This document shows, piece by piece, positions 36,111-47,416 of a DNA stretch of 64,000 nt. Each line of letters begins with the position of its first letter. Position 1 is the stretch's first letter. A program made the translations under genes and the position numbers. The notes beneath the pieces were generated by a model. The model searched no databases. It saw only the letters and a list, made by a program, of their open reading frames with translations, and was not told the DNA's origin. The stretch lies in assembly GCA_007115705.1 (NCBI GenBank), contig QXEO01000731.1, positions 434,001-498,000 of the forward strand, given 5' to 3'. The stretch is from Dactylis glomerata (Eukaryota; Streptophyta; Magnoliopsida; Poales; Poaceae).

Positions 36111-37146
36111 AGGAGGACGTGCCAAAAAATCTGCCTTTCAATTTTGATCTATTAAGAAGAAAAAAAGTTATCCGATTCATTAGCGAAAAATTGTGTTACA
36201 ATCGATATAACCAAGGCCACACATAAACACTGAACAACAAGAGCCAAGATCAAGATCAACCTTGTCGTCCACATGACATGAGGTCGACAGATTCAACGCT
36301 CGCACGCGAGCCGCTACACCACACGACCCAGTTAGATCCAAGTTGCATAGACACACCTACTCATCGACCACGACAATCGCACCAACATCTGGGACCCCCC
36401 GCTGCATAAAGTCAAAGTTCTCCAAGTATCCCCTCCACACGCGTCAACCCACCAGAGAGCCCCACCGCGCTCGCAGCTCAGCATAAGCATCGTCGGATCC
36501 TCGCCTCTAGGCCACGCAACCACGCAGAAGCATTGCCCTAGGCTCCACACCTACGCTCCACACTTCCATGGCCACAGGAGAGCTCTTTGCCGTCCCTGGT
36601 TTGTAAATCGCGCTTCCTAGAGTCTGGCAGTATGCGATTGAGCGCAACAGCCACGGCCTGCGTCCAAGCATCACCACCACAACCAGCCACGGATCCACGA
36701 CCGCGCCATCTCTGTTGCAGCGCCCACAGAATGTCTCCACCGCCTCCCGCAGACAAAAATAACAAGTATTGAAACATGCACTATTCACTATAAAATTTGT
36801 AAGAATTGGTTATTTTGTGTTGCCTAGAATATAAAGTATTTTGTATTGAGTTGTTTCAAGTTGGTAGTATTTATCATTGGCTATCTTTAGAATTTTGTTT
36901 CACAATTTTTTAGAACTTCAAAATATAAATTTTAAATGTTTGATATAAAAGGGTACGTGTAGATCGGTTTACGTCTTGAATTTCCCTTCCCGCCCATTCA
37001 TAATAAAGATTAAAAATTTAATATAAAGTTATACTAAATTATTGACATGGACCGGAGAGAGTACACGTGTACAACAACAAGAGACCAATTTGGTGTCCCC
37101 GTTGGATATCTAGAGGTGGGTCATTTTCACATCGCAAAGTTTTTTA
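36111..37146. other. Unit A-specific sequence without a gene
   Basis: Lies between the two blocks that align to unit B and has no counterpart there. The minus strand of 36130-36790 is GC-rich, ending near an AATGAATCGGATAAC/T-run, which could be the tail of a retroposed fragment, but no coding motif or target duplication was found. Confidence 0.35.
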
Positions 37147-37361
37147 CTCCCTCCGTCCCAGTTTATAAGGCTTACATGTATACCTAGGTCGTTATTTTGA
37201 TAAATATAATCTAAATTTTACAAGATAAAAATTATACCATTAGAAAGTATAATGTTTGAACTTTTTAGTGATATATATTTTATACTATATAAGTTGTATT
37301 ATGTTGGTCAAAATGACAACCTAGATATACGTGTAAGCCTTAAGAACTAGGACAGAGGGAG
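37147..37361. mobile_element. Stowaway/Mariner MITE
   Basis: A 215-bp element flanked by TA (37145-37146 and 37362-37363), with ends CTCCCTCCGTCCCAGTTTAT and, inverted, CTCCCTCTGTCCTAGTTCTT. Internal inverted arms AAGGCTTACATGTATACCTAGG and CCTAGATATACGTGTAAGCCTT are visible. It sits inside unit A of the segmental duplication; unit B lacks it at the corresponding place. Confidence 0.9.
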
Positions 37362-37989
37362 TAGTATTTCTCAAACGAAGGGGTGTGATGCTGTCTCCAA
37401 ATGGTGATAAGGTAGGATGGTCCCCTGCAATCATGATGGAATAAACATGATTGGAAGAACAAGCCGTGGGCAAGAACCCAATGCAACTCAAATATAAATC
37501 ACGAACCGTCCGCGCGCTAAACCAACGAGCTAATCCGTTTTCTTTCTTCAACCCAGGGGTCTATGTCGACCCTAGTTTGGTAAGCACACACCTTTCGCAA
37601 CATGGCCTACCAAGAACTAATTGATTGAGCTGAACCCATCCAATCCATGCGTTGCGTACGTGCACGCTATGAGTTATCCATAACGGCTATAGCTGATGGA
37701 TATCAGGGTCATGACGTGTCCGGATTACAGACCGATGCGAATCAAATCAATAAACAATCAGAGCATGCATGTTTACATTATGCACCTGCTTAGGTAAACA
37801 ATTAAATTGTTTTTCCTTGCTTTTTAATACGTTTCTCCTTGCAAGTTGCCATGGAGGAACTATAATAAAGAAGGAACCATGCTCTATGTAGGAGTTTCTT
37901 CTGCATAAATGAGTTTTTTTTTTCACATCTGCATAGATGACTTAATTCTTCAGCTGTTACCCAATAAGGGATTGTTTACTTCTAGTAGC

Positions 37990-38830
37990 ACCAATCAAAA
38001 TCCACCCGGTTCAGCTCCACTTTCTTCTCCTTCACCAAAATAATTTGATATCCTTTAGGACCTCCTGGATCGTGGAACTGAGAGCAAACAGAGGAAATTT
38101 CAGAGTGGGGCTTTAGTGCACATGAACATTAGTGATCTTTTTTAAAAAAACGAAAATTGTATTTCCAAGTTTTTTTAAAAAACTAAATACATATTTGGAT
38201 GTATTATCTCAGAAACATGCAAAAATTATGTTCAACTACTTTGTATTCTAGGCTACGCAAAAACAACAAACTTGAAGATTTGAGCATGTATGTTTCAAAT
38301 CTACAAAATTTATCAGATTTTATCGTTTTGTGTAGCCCATAATAAAAAAAAATTGTATTAAAAATTTGCATATGCTCGTATGTTACATCATTGACGATGT
38401 GCAGATTTATTTTATAGTAAGGAATTTCTTTTGTGACAGCGCTGCAACCACCAGTGTTCAGAATTCACAAACTGCATCCGCGAGTAGCCGAGTACAATTT
38501 TACACGTGGAGAGTTGTCGGATGACAGGGCGTGGAGTTCATCCTTGTAGTACTCCAAGTACCAGTTGCTGGCGCGCCCACAGCGGGGCACGCGTATCCAG
38601 CCAGGGTCGGTGGCCACACCTTCCACTCCGGTGACTCCACGACCGCAGCTGCAGCGCAACTTCGTCTTCACAAACCCCAACCGCGTCCCGCCCCCAAGGA
38701 CATTCCCCGCTGCGTCCCAGGTACGAGACCGCGCCGTTTTCTTTCGAGGCAGTCGGCACCAAGTTAACGCCAGGCAGTGCATCTATTGCCAACTCTTAAC
38801 CGCGACCGGCCAACCAGCGTGCGTGCCGCG
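37990..38830. other. Upstream flank of the expansin-like gene
   Basis: 38100-38400 holds a copy of the AT-rich repeat also seen at 25800 and 34610 (CTAGGCTACGCAAAAACAAC against an inverted TTTTGTGTAGCCCA). 38560-38830 is GC-rich proximal promoter. Short frames here are not supported as genes. Confidence 0.45.
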
Positions 38831-38835
38831 TCGGG

Positions 38836-38841
38836 TATAAA
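38836..38841 (+). promoter_or_regulatory. TATA box of the expansin-like gene
   Basis: GGGTATAAAGCCC lies 122 bp upstream of the ATG at 38958. This spacing fits a plant TATA promoter with a leader of roughly 90 bases. Confidence 0.65.
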
Positions 38842-38957
38842 GCCCAGCTCCATCCATTGCTGCTCGCGAGAATCCTCTGTTCTCTTTTGTCTTGCTCTTT
38901 GTCCCAGGAAGACCACTCCTAGAGTAACGCACGTCTTCAAGCTCGATCGATCCATCC

Positions 38958-39898
38958 ATGGCCTTCATCCAGCGTCTGATGATGCTCATCCTGGTCGTCT
39001 TCTTCTTCGCCGGCCTGTCTCCGGCTTCGGCGTGCGACCGGTGCGTGCAACGGTCCAAGGCGGCGTACCGCGCTTCCTCCCCCGCACTGGACAATGGTAC
39101 GCACGAGGATCGGTCTTTGCTTTTCGCTTCGATTAGCTGCAATCTGTTTGTGTGTTGTGCTATTGCTGAATTTGATTTGCTGTGCGTGCAGCTGGTTCTT
39201 GCGGATACGGCTCCCTGGCGCCGACCTTCAACGGGGGGCTCCTCGCGGCCGCGAGCCCCGCCCTCTACAGGGGAGGCGTCGGCTGCGGCGCGTGCTACCA
39301 GGTCCGCTGCACGGACGCCGAGCTCTGCAGCGCCGCGGGCGCCACGGTGGTCGTGACGGACAGGACACGCGACAGCACCACGAACCGCACCGGCGCCGCC
39401 GACCTCGTTCTCAACGGCGCAGCGTACGCGGCCATGGCCCGGGGCGGCGCCGCGCGCAGGATCAGGGAGCGGGGCTCCGTGGACGTGGAGTACAAACGGG
39501 TGCCGTGCGAGTATGCGAGCCGCCGCAACCTGTCGGTGCGCATGGAGGAGCGCGCGGGCGCCGCGCAGGGCGGCCTGGCGATCAGGTTCCTGTACCAAGG
39601 CGGGCAGACGGACATCGTGGCCGTGGACGTCGCCACGGCCGGGTCGTCGTCGTCGAGCTGGAAGGCCCTGGCGCGGGAGCAGGGCGGGCCGGCGTGGAGC
39701 ACGAGCCAGGCGCCGGCGGGGCCGCTGCAGCTCAGGATGGTGGTCACCGGCGGGTACGACGGGAAGTGGCTGTGGGCCGACCGGGAGGTCATCCCGCGGC
39801 GGTGGACCGTCGGCCGGGTCTACGACACAGGGTTGCAGATCGACGACGTCGCGCTGGAAGGGTGCTCCGGCCACTGCGACACCCGGGAGTGGAAGTGA
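38958..39898 (+). CDS. EXLA: Expansin-like A (EXLA) cell-wall protein
   Basis: Secreted wall protein of the expansin superfamily; EXLA members share expansin folds, but their wall-loosening activity is not established. Exons 38958-39096 and 39192-39898 (intron GTACGC...GTGCAG) give 281 residues. Residues 1-25 form a signal peptide (LMMLILVVFFFAGLSPASA), followed by CDRCVQRSKAAY, an EXLA hallmark. Domain 1 (double-psi barrel) has CGYGSLAPTFNGG, GVGCGACYQVRC and VVVTD. The canonical expansin HFD motif is absent, as in other EXLAs. Domain 2 (carbohydrate-binding) has AIRFLYQGGQTDIVAVDV and GYDGKWLWADREV. It ends GCSGHCDTREWK. Length and the single short intron fit EXLA. The third codon position is strongly GC-rich. 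No disruption was seen. Confidence 0.93.
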
Positions 39899-40676
39899 CG
39901 CGCGGGAATCTCACTCCACTGTACAGCTTTGATCTTACTAATTATCTTCTTTCTATTTTTGATGAACGAAAGATGTAATGAATCGATCGAAGAGTCAGAC
40001 CTGCCGTTGCAACTGCGTCCGGCATTGTTGCTTTCTCTACTTCGTGGTGAGCAGCAGACAGTAGTTGTACACGATGTGCGGCGCGTCTTTGCTCACCGGT
40101 GCGTGCAAACTTGGCCTTGGTCGTCAACGACGGGTGTCGTGCTAGATGCTTCCTTTCGCATTGTCAACCCTAGCTAGGATCCCTAGTGTCAGCTTATTGC
40201 CATTTACATGATCAAAGAGAGAAACTATCACAACCGCCACATCACTCGCCGTGGACTCAACCGCGCCGTCCTCCTTTCGGGGCACCATCTTGGTGTCTGA
40301 GATCTCGCACTCCCGACACGACAGACACCACGACTACAAATTAATCCACCATGGCGGCAAAAAAGGTCAAAGTCTGCAAAGTAACCATTGGATAGCGGGG
40401 TTCAACGAGCATGATGCACCCGTAAGTTAAACTGTAGACTCATTAGTTCATCTTACTTTTCATGTAACATGGATATTTACCTTTTTCCTTGTCAATTATT
40501 TTACTTTGACTCAAAATCTTATAGCATGTATACACGGTTGTCAGTTGTTCTGTGTACATGCTAAACTCTAAAGGATTTTTCACAAAATGAACATAGAAGG
40601 ATAGGGTGCACGACAAAAGCTTACAATGTAAAATACCTGTCTTGTCATGACAGGTATTAGTGGTCGGAGGGAGTTA
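39899..40676. other. 3' flank of the expansin-like gene
   Basis: Likely 3' UTR followed by intergenic DNA. AATGAATCGATCG near 39977 could include a polyadenylation signal. Near 40655 a Stowaway-end remnant (GGTCGGAGGGAG) precedes unit B. No second gene is seen. Confidence 0.45.
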
Positions 40677-42660
40677 GTCTGAAATTTTGCTGAAAAACTG
40701 CTTCATTCATTCATGGTTATTGTTGCCTCTCTTCCAGTTCCAGACGAGTACTCGTACTGTACATGCCAAGCGCAGCGGCGAGCGACTCGCCGCGGTCCAC
40801 GGTGCCGCCACCACGTTGTCACGCTGCAGCGCATGCAGCAGGCCGACAGGGCCAACGTGTCCTGCGTACAGGGTACTCACTATCACTTGCAAAGCTTGGA
40901 TCCCAAGCGAGAAGAGAAGCTGAAGTAAACTGGTACCGGTGCCCAGTGGGCAGTGTGGCCGGTGGCGCGAAGTGATTAAGTTTTGACAGGAAACGGCGGG
41001 AATGAGCATCGGGCCCCCCACCTGCCCGAGTTGAAGGTCCGTCCGCGTTGCAAAAGTCAAAATCCTAGGGATCGCGCCCAAGTCAGAGGGATATTGAATG
41101 GGCAGAAGATCCAGGGACTTCATTGATTCTCTTTGTCAACGGTCCAGAACCGAGGACCGGCCTTTGTTGCAGCAGCTGGAGGGAAAACCGGTGGGATGTG
41201 GTGGCTGACGCGGAATTCCGCTGCGATATCAAAGTCAGAACCGGAGGGACAGGTGCCACGCCGGACGAGCCGTCAAATGCGAGATATCCACACGCCCACG
41301 GCCCCATAATGTTATAACTTCTACCATGCTTGTTTCTAAAAAAACAAAGATGAGGTGGCTTTGTGGTGCCTCAGTAATGTAATATCGCGAGAGTAGATTT
41401 TTTATGTTTTGGCCTATGGCCATGTTTGTTTGTAAGACCTCTATTTCTCCTCCTTAATCAATGAAAAAGGAAAATCTTTTGGCATGTTAAAAATGCACAA
41501 TCAAGACATATGAGGATGTTGACATTGATGTGCTCATCCCAAAAGACGAGTCGGCCTCGTGGTCGTGTTAGCCAACCATCCACTAGGCCTTCGCCATTTC
41601 CAGCGGTGAGGACCTTCGCCCGAGGGCTAGGATTTTGAATGGGAGGTGTCGATGACTTGTTGATCTAGAGATGGGGACGGTTGGCCGGTACCCATTGAAA
41701 AGGATCTACACATGGGAGACGAGGGGTGGTGGTTTCATTGTTGTGCAGGCCCGGAGCGGACGAGGGAATGTTAAGACTGGTCCACACATGTTATACACTT
41801 GTATTTGTACCTGTCAAGTATTTATAAAGAGATGCGATGGTGGCGTTGACCCCACGAAGCCCTAAACACTTTGATTGGGAGGACACTCCGTCAGTCCGCC
41901 TTCGTCCACGTGGATCCTTTGGGTAGGAAAGGCGGCCACAATGACATATCACTGGCGCTCTATCTATTTGAGTCGCCCTATTAGGTCGCGGGGTCCCTAT
42001 CCATTAAACGTGCGGACCGCTTATATTGGACTGTTGAAGTTGCCCTAAACGTTTTGGCTGCATATCAGGACTGCTAGAGCTACGTCATTTTCACATTAGC
42101 TTTTCTCTTTCCGAAACAAGGGGATCGTCGTCTCCAAATCGTGATAAGATAATGATGTCCCCCTACAATCATGATGGGATAAACATGATTGGAGAGCATC
42201 AACTCAAGCATAAATAACGAACCGTTCGCATGCTAAAATGACAAGATGATCTGTTTTCTTTCTTCAGCCCAAGGGTCTATGCCGACCCTAGTTTGGTAAG
42301 CACATACCTTTCACAACGTGGCTTACCAAGAACTAATTGATTGAGCTGAATCCATCCATGCGTTGCGTACGTGCACCCTATGACTTATCCATAACGGCTA
42401 TACCTGATGGACGCGAGGCTTGTGACGTGTCCGGATTAAGACCGACGTGAATGTAATCAATAAAAGTGGGAGTACCTGCTTAGCGAAACAAATTATACTA
42501 CTGTTCTTCCTCGGCTTTTTTAAACGTTTCTCATTGCAAGTTGCCATGAAGCACAAAATATAAAGGCACCGTGCTGCATGGAGGAGTTTCTTTGTCTGCA
42601 TAAATAATGAGTTAATTCTTCAGAAGTTAGCCAGTAATTATTGTACAGCTAGGCGAATCA
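40677..42660 (+). repeat. Tandem segmental duplication, unit B (gene missing)
   Basis: Aligns in order with the upstream part of unit A (see unit A for landmarks), including the stretch just 5' of the expansin-like gene region (CATGGAGGAGTTTCTTTGTCTGCATAAAT, compare about 37880). Similarity ends near 42660 and the Mutator-like element starts at 42793, so no second expansin-like gene follows. About 41330-42100 is unit-specific filler with a LINE-tail-like AATGAAAAAGGAAAATCTTTTGG at about 41460. Confidence 0.8.
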
Positions 42661-43074
42661 CTGTATGCTCTTTTTTTTTTGGCAAAATCTAATCCTAGCT
42701 GAAACTAATTCTAAATTATTTTCAAATCTGACCTTGAGATCGGCTGGATGACGCCGATGTTGTGCAGGACATTGCTTCGGCGCTAGGGAGTGGTAAAAAA
42801 CGACAAAAATGATCTTTTTTTGTGAAGTTTAACATAATATGAACCGTGTTTCAAAAAAAATTCACGATCTGACCCATTTGCACAGCGCGCGCCTCCATGG
42901 CGCCATGGTTCTATTGTATGCCGCCGTCCCTCACGGCGCCGTGGTATTTTCCAACGTGGCAGCGCGGGCCCGCATCTAAAATACATGGCGCCATAGGCAA
43001 AGGCGTCGTGCTTCTAGGTTTACCCCACGCGCGCAGGCCCGCTCTTCCCTTCCCTCTATTATTTTCTCCCAACC

Positions 43075-43205
43075 GCCGGCCCGCTCTCCCTCCGTCTCCG
43101 CCGCCGCTGCTCCTCCCTCCGTCTCCACCGCCGCCGCTCCTCCCTCCGTCTCCGCCGCTCCTCCCTCCATCGCCGTCACGCCTCCCTCCATCATCGTCGC
43201 GCCTC
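43075..43205. repeat. CTCCCTCCGTCTCCGCC minisatellite in the element's leader
   Basis: Imperfect tandem copies of CTCCTCCCTCCGTCTCCGCCG lie in the presumed 5' leader exon of the mobile-domain gene. That exon ends at a CTTCAG/GTATGC donor at 43386/43387. Confidence 0.7.
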
Positions 43206-43637
43206 GCCGTTGGCCGCCGCGGCCGCCTCACCTCTGCCCCGCCTCACCACTCTCACCACTGTCCCGACCCGGTCTGCATGCCATGGAGGTCGGGTGAGGC
43301 CTCCCTCGCCGTGAGTGGTGCTGTCGCCGCCTCTATCTCCTCCACCCGGAACCGGCCGCAAGTAGTCCTGCCGCCGACATCTTCAGGTATGCCCTTCTTT
43401 GTGGACTTCTTTTTCTTGATGATTTTGCTATTGCATTGGCCCATATTAGATGACTTAGTTTTGTAGTAGGCTTTGTGGGCAACAAGTAGTAGGATTTTAT
43501 GATGATTTAGATGTGCATGTATGAGAGTATGGAAAAAATATTGTACCATTTTTGTGATGATTTAGATGTAAAATTGTGGTGTGATGTGTTGAGTATAATT
43601 TGTTCTAACATATGAAACAATTATTCATAGGTTTAGG

Positions 43638-44176
43638 ATGGAACCTCTTGAACAACATTATGATAAATACCATCGTGCTCGGCTTATGGCGGAGGTGAAA
43701 AAGGTATTTGAAATGTATATTATTATATTATGTTTCTTGAATGGTTTTTATATTGTGCTAACTAGAATTATTTGCAGATTTTCCCTCCCCTTCGTCTTAG
43801 GTGTCATGAAGCTCATGATGGCGAGAAGATGGAATTTGATTATCGGAACACCGAGTATATCCAGAGGCTTGGACTTCTACCTTTTATCAACATGGTTAGT
43901 CGGTTGTCGGTCTGGATGAATCCATGTGCGCTTATGGCACTAGTTGACCGATGGAGGCCCGAGACCCACACTTTTTATCTCGGCTGTGGGGAGATGACTG
44001 TCACCCTTCAGGATGTGTCGATGATCCTAGCACTTCCAATAAGCAGGCAACCATTGTGCTTTAGTACGGACTCGAAGGATTCTTATCGGGGAAGTTCCTT
44101 CTTAGGAATTCTTTACCACCCTCATTTGCTAGGCCATAACTTTTGTCATACAATTTTGAAAAATGATGAGCGGTGA
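43638..44176 (+). pseudogene. Plant mobile domain (PMD, aminotransferase-like) gene, 3' truncated
   Basis: Spliced structure is visible: leader intron 43387-43630, ATG at 43638, exon to 43703, intron 43704-43777 (GTATTT...TTGCAG), then an exon to 44176. The product reads MEPLEQHYDKYHRARL and continues with YIQRLGLLPFINMVSRLSV, ALMALVDRWRPETHTFYLGC and GEMTVTLQDVSMILALPI, the N-terminal signature of the plant mobile domain known from MULEs, Helitrons and host MAIL1/MAIN proteins. After about 44075 (QPLCFSTDS) similarity ends and the frame runs into the antisense of the transposase. Roughly the C-terminal two thirds of a full PMD are missing, so it is probably non-functional. Confidence 0.75.
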
Positions 44177-45853
44177 AGGCGAGACAATAATATTTAAGAA
44201 GGTCTGATAATTCCTTGTTTCCACATGCCCTATAGAAGTTCGAGATGAAGTGCCTCATGCACCATCTATGGTGCACACGAGCATGTCCTGGAATGTCAAT
44301 CTGCACTGCATTTAGAATCCCTTGGTGGCGGTCAGATATTATGCAAACCTCTCTTTGAGGTCCAATCATCTTGGTCCTCACTAGATTTAGAAACCAAGCC
44401 CAATTATCGTTGTTCTCATCCGATACCAAAGCGAAAGCCAATGGCACCAATATGTCGCCGCCATCATTACCTATCGCAGTCAACAATGTGCCCTTGTATT
44501 GGCCGGTCAAAAAGGTTCCATCCACGGCAATCACGGGCCTGCAATGCTGAAATTGCCTTATGCAAGGTCCAAAGGTCCAGAATGCACGCCCAAATACTCG
44601 GACTATTTCGTCCTTATATATATATGGGTGACCGATCCTAAGGGCTCCACCACATGGTACATGCTCGGGTTTGTTGCCGCCATCGCTGATAAGACCATAC
44701 CAACGCAGTTGTATGATTCTTACCAACCACCATACAATATCTCAAAGGCCGCTTGCTTGTCCTTCCATGCCTTCTCGTGATGAAATACACAACTTGTTAT
44801 CTTCCATTCCGGACCACCTTTCACACATCTAGCACGAACAACCCATGGACAATGATTCTTGGATTCCTCACATTTCACCGTGTAGCGCACTTTTGAGTTT
44901 GAGTGCTCCACCTTGAATGGTCGATGGTACTTAACCGCATAGTCCTTGAGCTACATCTGAAGTTTTACCAAAATTTTGAACATTGCTCCTTCTCTAATAA
45001 CATTGGCAGTTGGACCACGCTCTCGCTTGGAAGATAGCCTTGGTGCAAGAATCTTGCTTGTGCCCCCATCAACAATTGCCTTATGGGCAAGGCTTAGATC
45101 ATGGAACAATGATGTTCGATGATCCCGACCTATTACCTTCTTAAAAGCTTCGGCTTCTTTAGCAGTCAATCCATTCTTGTCTATTTCTTCATCTGGGCCA
45201 TCATCTTCGAAGTCACACACATAGGCTCGCGTGTATGATATTTCATGGTCCATGTCCTCTTCCATGCAATTGACCTCCACATCACCAACATAATGATCGT
45301 GAATATATGCCTCCAATTCATCGCCCTCGATCTCATCCTCCTCAATGTCCAATTCTTGATGCTCATGATGGTCATTCCTAACCGGGCTCAACGGTTGTGT
45401 CATTGGAGGTTGGCTCATTGTTGCATCATAAACATCGACATCCGGGTTGACATGTGGATCATGTCGAATTGGGGTAGTAGCATCACAAGGGAAAGCACGC
45501 CAATTCAAGTCAATTTGCAACCTACCACCAACTTTCTTTTTCACAAATAACTCAAGAGATTTATCTTGCGAGGCCAACACCACCTCCTTATATGCTTGCC
45601 AATGCAACTCGGAGTTCACATGCATTGTTTTCCAACGAGTGTGATGTGAGAAGCCAACATTATACCTTCTAATCAATTCAACTTCATCATTCTCATCCAT
45701 CCAATTCAACTCTCTTCGGACATTTTCCACCAATTCGGCAAAGCTAGGACTAGTGGCAAAAATGACCACTACCTCCTCCGGGTCACCATATTCGACGTCT
45801 CCCTTCTCAAAAGCGGCATAGTCCACATGATGAACATTCACAATTCTCACCAT
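44085..45853 (-). pseudogene. mudrA-type transposase, decayed and 3' truncated
   Basis: The minus-strand frame starts at ATG 45853 (MVRIVNVHHVDYAAF) directly after an intron acceptor (TTTCTAG/ATG; intron 46149-45854). It runs 300 codons with an acidic middle (DIEEDEIEGDELEAY) to a TAG at 44951-44953. It continues in the same frame through a MuDR-type region (VRYTVKCEESKNHCPWVVRA) to another stop at 44720-44722. After a frameshift near 44620 it reaches the DDE catalytic region (AVDGTFLTGQYKGTLL, FALVSDENNDNWAWFL, CIISDRHQGI). It stops abruptly around 44085, against the mobile-domain fragment; the C-terminal helical and zinc-knuckle parts are missing. Not functional as it stands. Confidence 0.85.
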
Positions 45854-46596
45854 CTAGAAACATATATGAACCAAAATGCATCAAAACAATATTATTATTA
45901 CCTCAATAATAAAGCTATGAGAAATTTTATAACCCTAACCCTAGCCCTAATCCCAACCCTAACCCCAACCATAACCCTAACCCTAGCTCACACATCTAAA
46001 AGAATAGCAACCACCTATGGTCAATAGAACAACAAAACACAAAATTATTTCTTCCAACTACAATTTCTAGGGTTAGAAAAAATAAGAAGCAAAACAACCA
46101 AATCTCAAGATTTTAATTAGACAAAAATAAGTGTAGCCATGGAGAATACCTTGAGGAATGGAGGAAGGTCAAAAATCACGGAAAAATCCCTCCAAATCGG
46201 AGGGATTTGAGAGGAAGCAGAGTAGGAGGAGACAGAGAGAGACAGGAGGAGGCGCTCGGGCTCGAGGAGGAAGAATGGCAGGTGGGGGTCGCGAGTGGGA
46301 TTGACTACGGGTGGCCCAGCCACTTAAACATGTCCAGACCATGGCGCCATGGCCTAGGGCGCCATGGTTCGGAAGCACGGCGCCATGGACTAGGGCGCTA
46401 TACTTACCAAGTGGGCCCGCACTGCCATGTTGGAAAATATCATGGCGCCGTGGGGGACAGCGCCATGCAATAGAACCACGGCGTCGTGGGGGCGGGCGTC
46501 GTGCAAAAGGATCAGATCGTGAATTTTTTTGAAACACGGTTTACTATTTATTTTATGTTAAACTTTACAAAAAGGGTCATTTTTGTCATTTTTTAC

Positions 46597-47416
46597 GAGG
46601 AAGTGTGGCACATAGTCGGATGAGAGGACGTGGGGTTTATGGCGATTTAGACAAAAATAACCCAAACTTGAAACAATTTTAAAAAATAAACCATTGGCGA
46701 AAAAATTTCACTCCAATAACCCTTTTTTGCCGCGCCGTTCACGGTGGCGCGGCTGAGGAAGGTGCGGCGCCACTGCCAGTGGCGCAGCACATGCTGCCAC
46801 GTAGGCACGGCGGGACCCCCCTCGGTTAGTGTGGTGCCACGAAGTGTGGCGCGGCAATAGCTTCGGCGGCGCCGTGCTAGGTGGCGCCGCACTTCAGAAT
46901 TAGGGCAACCCGCCCAGTCCCGAGCTGGCCTCCTCCCTCACTTCCTTCCTCACTTCCTCCCTCACCCTATGCTGAGTGGTGGCTGGTCTCTCTTCCCCTC
47001 TCAATCCTCCCACCCAAAACCACCCAAATCGAAGGTTTTCTCCGTGGATTTCGACCTCTCCAAGTCTCCTAAGGTACTCTTCATCATTTCTCTTTCATTT
47101 GACCCAATGGAATTTGCATATTTGGTGTTGAATCCCCAAATCTAGGAAACCCTAGAAATATTGATTCACCTAAATTGCAATATTGTTTCTTGTTAATTTG
47201 GTCAATGTTGGCTTGTATGATGTGTATGAAGTATTTGAGTGTAGATTGGTAGGTTAGGGTTAGGGTTTGTGAGGTTAGGGTTTGTTGTTATGGTAGGGTT
47301 AGGGTTAAGATTTTCTTGTTATGTTAGGCGGTTTGGGAGTATGATGTGTTAGTCAATATTGGCATTGGTACTTATTGAAATGTTTTTACCTTATTTTTGT
47401 TATACCAAATATAGGT
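46597..47416 (+). other. 5' part of a second Mutator-like element: terminal region, leader exon and intron
   Basis: GC-rich terminal-repeat-like sequence (GGCGCGGCAATAGC, GTGGCGCCGC) from about 46640 is followed by a Pro/Ser-type leader and an intron, 47074-47414 (AAG/GTACTC...ATATAG/GTATGG), upstream of a mudrA start. The intron contains degenerate telomere-like repeats (TTAGGGTTTG units, 47249-47308). The layout mirrors the first element on its minus strand. The exact terminus is not clear. Confidence 0.6.

Larger units (their letters stand above)
35105..40676 (+). repeat. Tandem segmental duplication, unit A (contains the expansin-like gene)
   Basis: Landmarks shared with unit B, in order: AAACTGCTTCATTCATTCAT (35126 and 40694), a GC-rich block with CACGCTGCAGCGCATGCAGCAGG (about 35550 and 40820), AGTCAGAACC followed by CCACGGCCCCA (about 36011 and 41233), AACTAATTGATTGAGCTGAA (37615 and 42329), CCATGCGTTGCGTACGTGCAC (about 37646 and 42355) and TTGCAAGTTGCCATG (37841 and 42534). 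Copies are diverged by substitutions and indels. Confidence 0.85.
42793..46596. mobile_element. Mutator-like element with long inverted repeats, mudrA and plant mobile domain genes
   Basis: A 3804-bp element. Inverted repeats of about 180 bp (42793-42972 and 46413-46596) share GTAAAAAAYGACAAAAATGA, AAGTTTAACATAA, TTCACGATCTGA and GTGGTTCTATTG. The flanks TAGGGAGTG (42784-42792) and GAGGAAGTG (46597-46605) agree at 7 of 9 positions, as expected for an old 9-bp Mutator target duplication. The inverted repeats act as promoters for two convergent genes: a mobile-domain gene on the plus strand and a transposase on the minus strand. Confidence 0.88.

Noticed and set aside
38783..39874. 363-codon minus-strand frame
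   Set aside because: Antisense of the GC-rich expansin-like gene; Arg/Pro/Ala-rich composition is the usual artefact of high third-position GC.
39094..39978. 294-codon plus-strand frame overlapping the expansin-like gene
   Set aside because: Alternative frame of the same exon; the 39192-39898 frame matches the expansin-like family and splices cleanly to the signal peptide.
42897..43466. 189-codon plus-strand frame MAPWFYCMPPS...
   Set aside because: Covers the Mutator inverted repeat, a CT-rich minisatellite and an intron donor; it is the leader of the mobile-domain gene, not a separate protein.
45925..45991. Possible interstitial telomere
   Set aside because: The CCCTAA-type units are degenerate, short and located in a transposon intron; a similar block occurs in the sister element, so chromosome-end fusion is unlikely.
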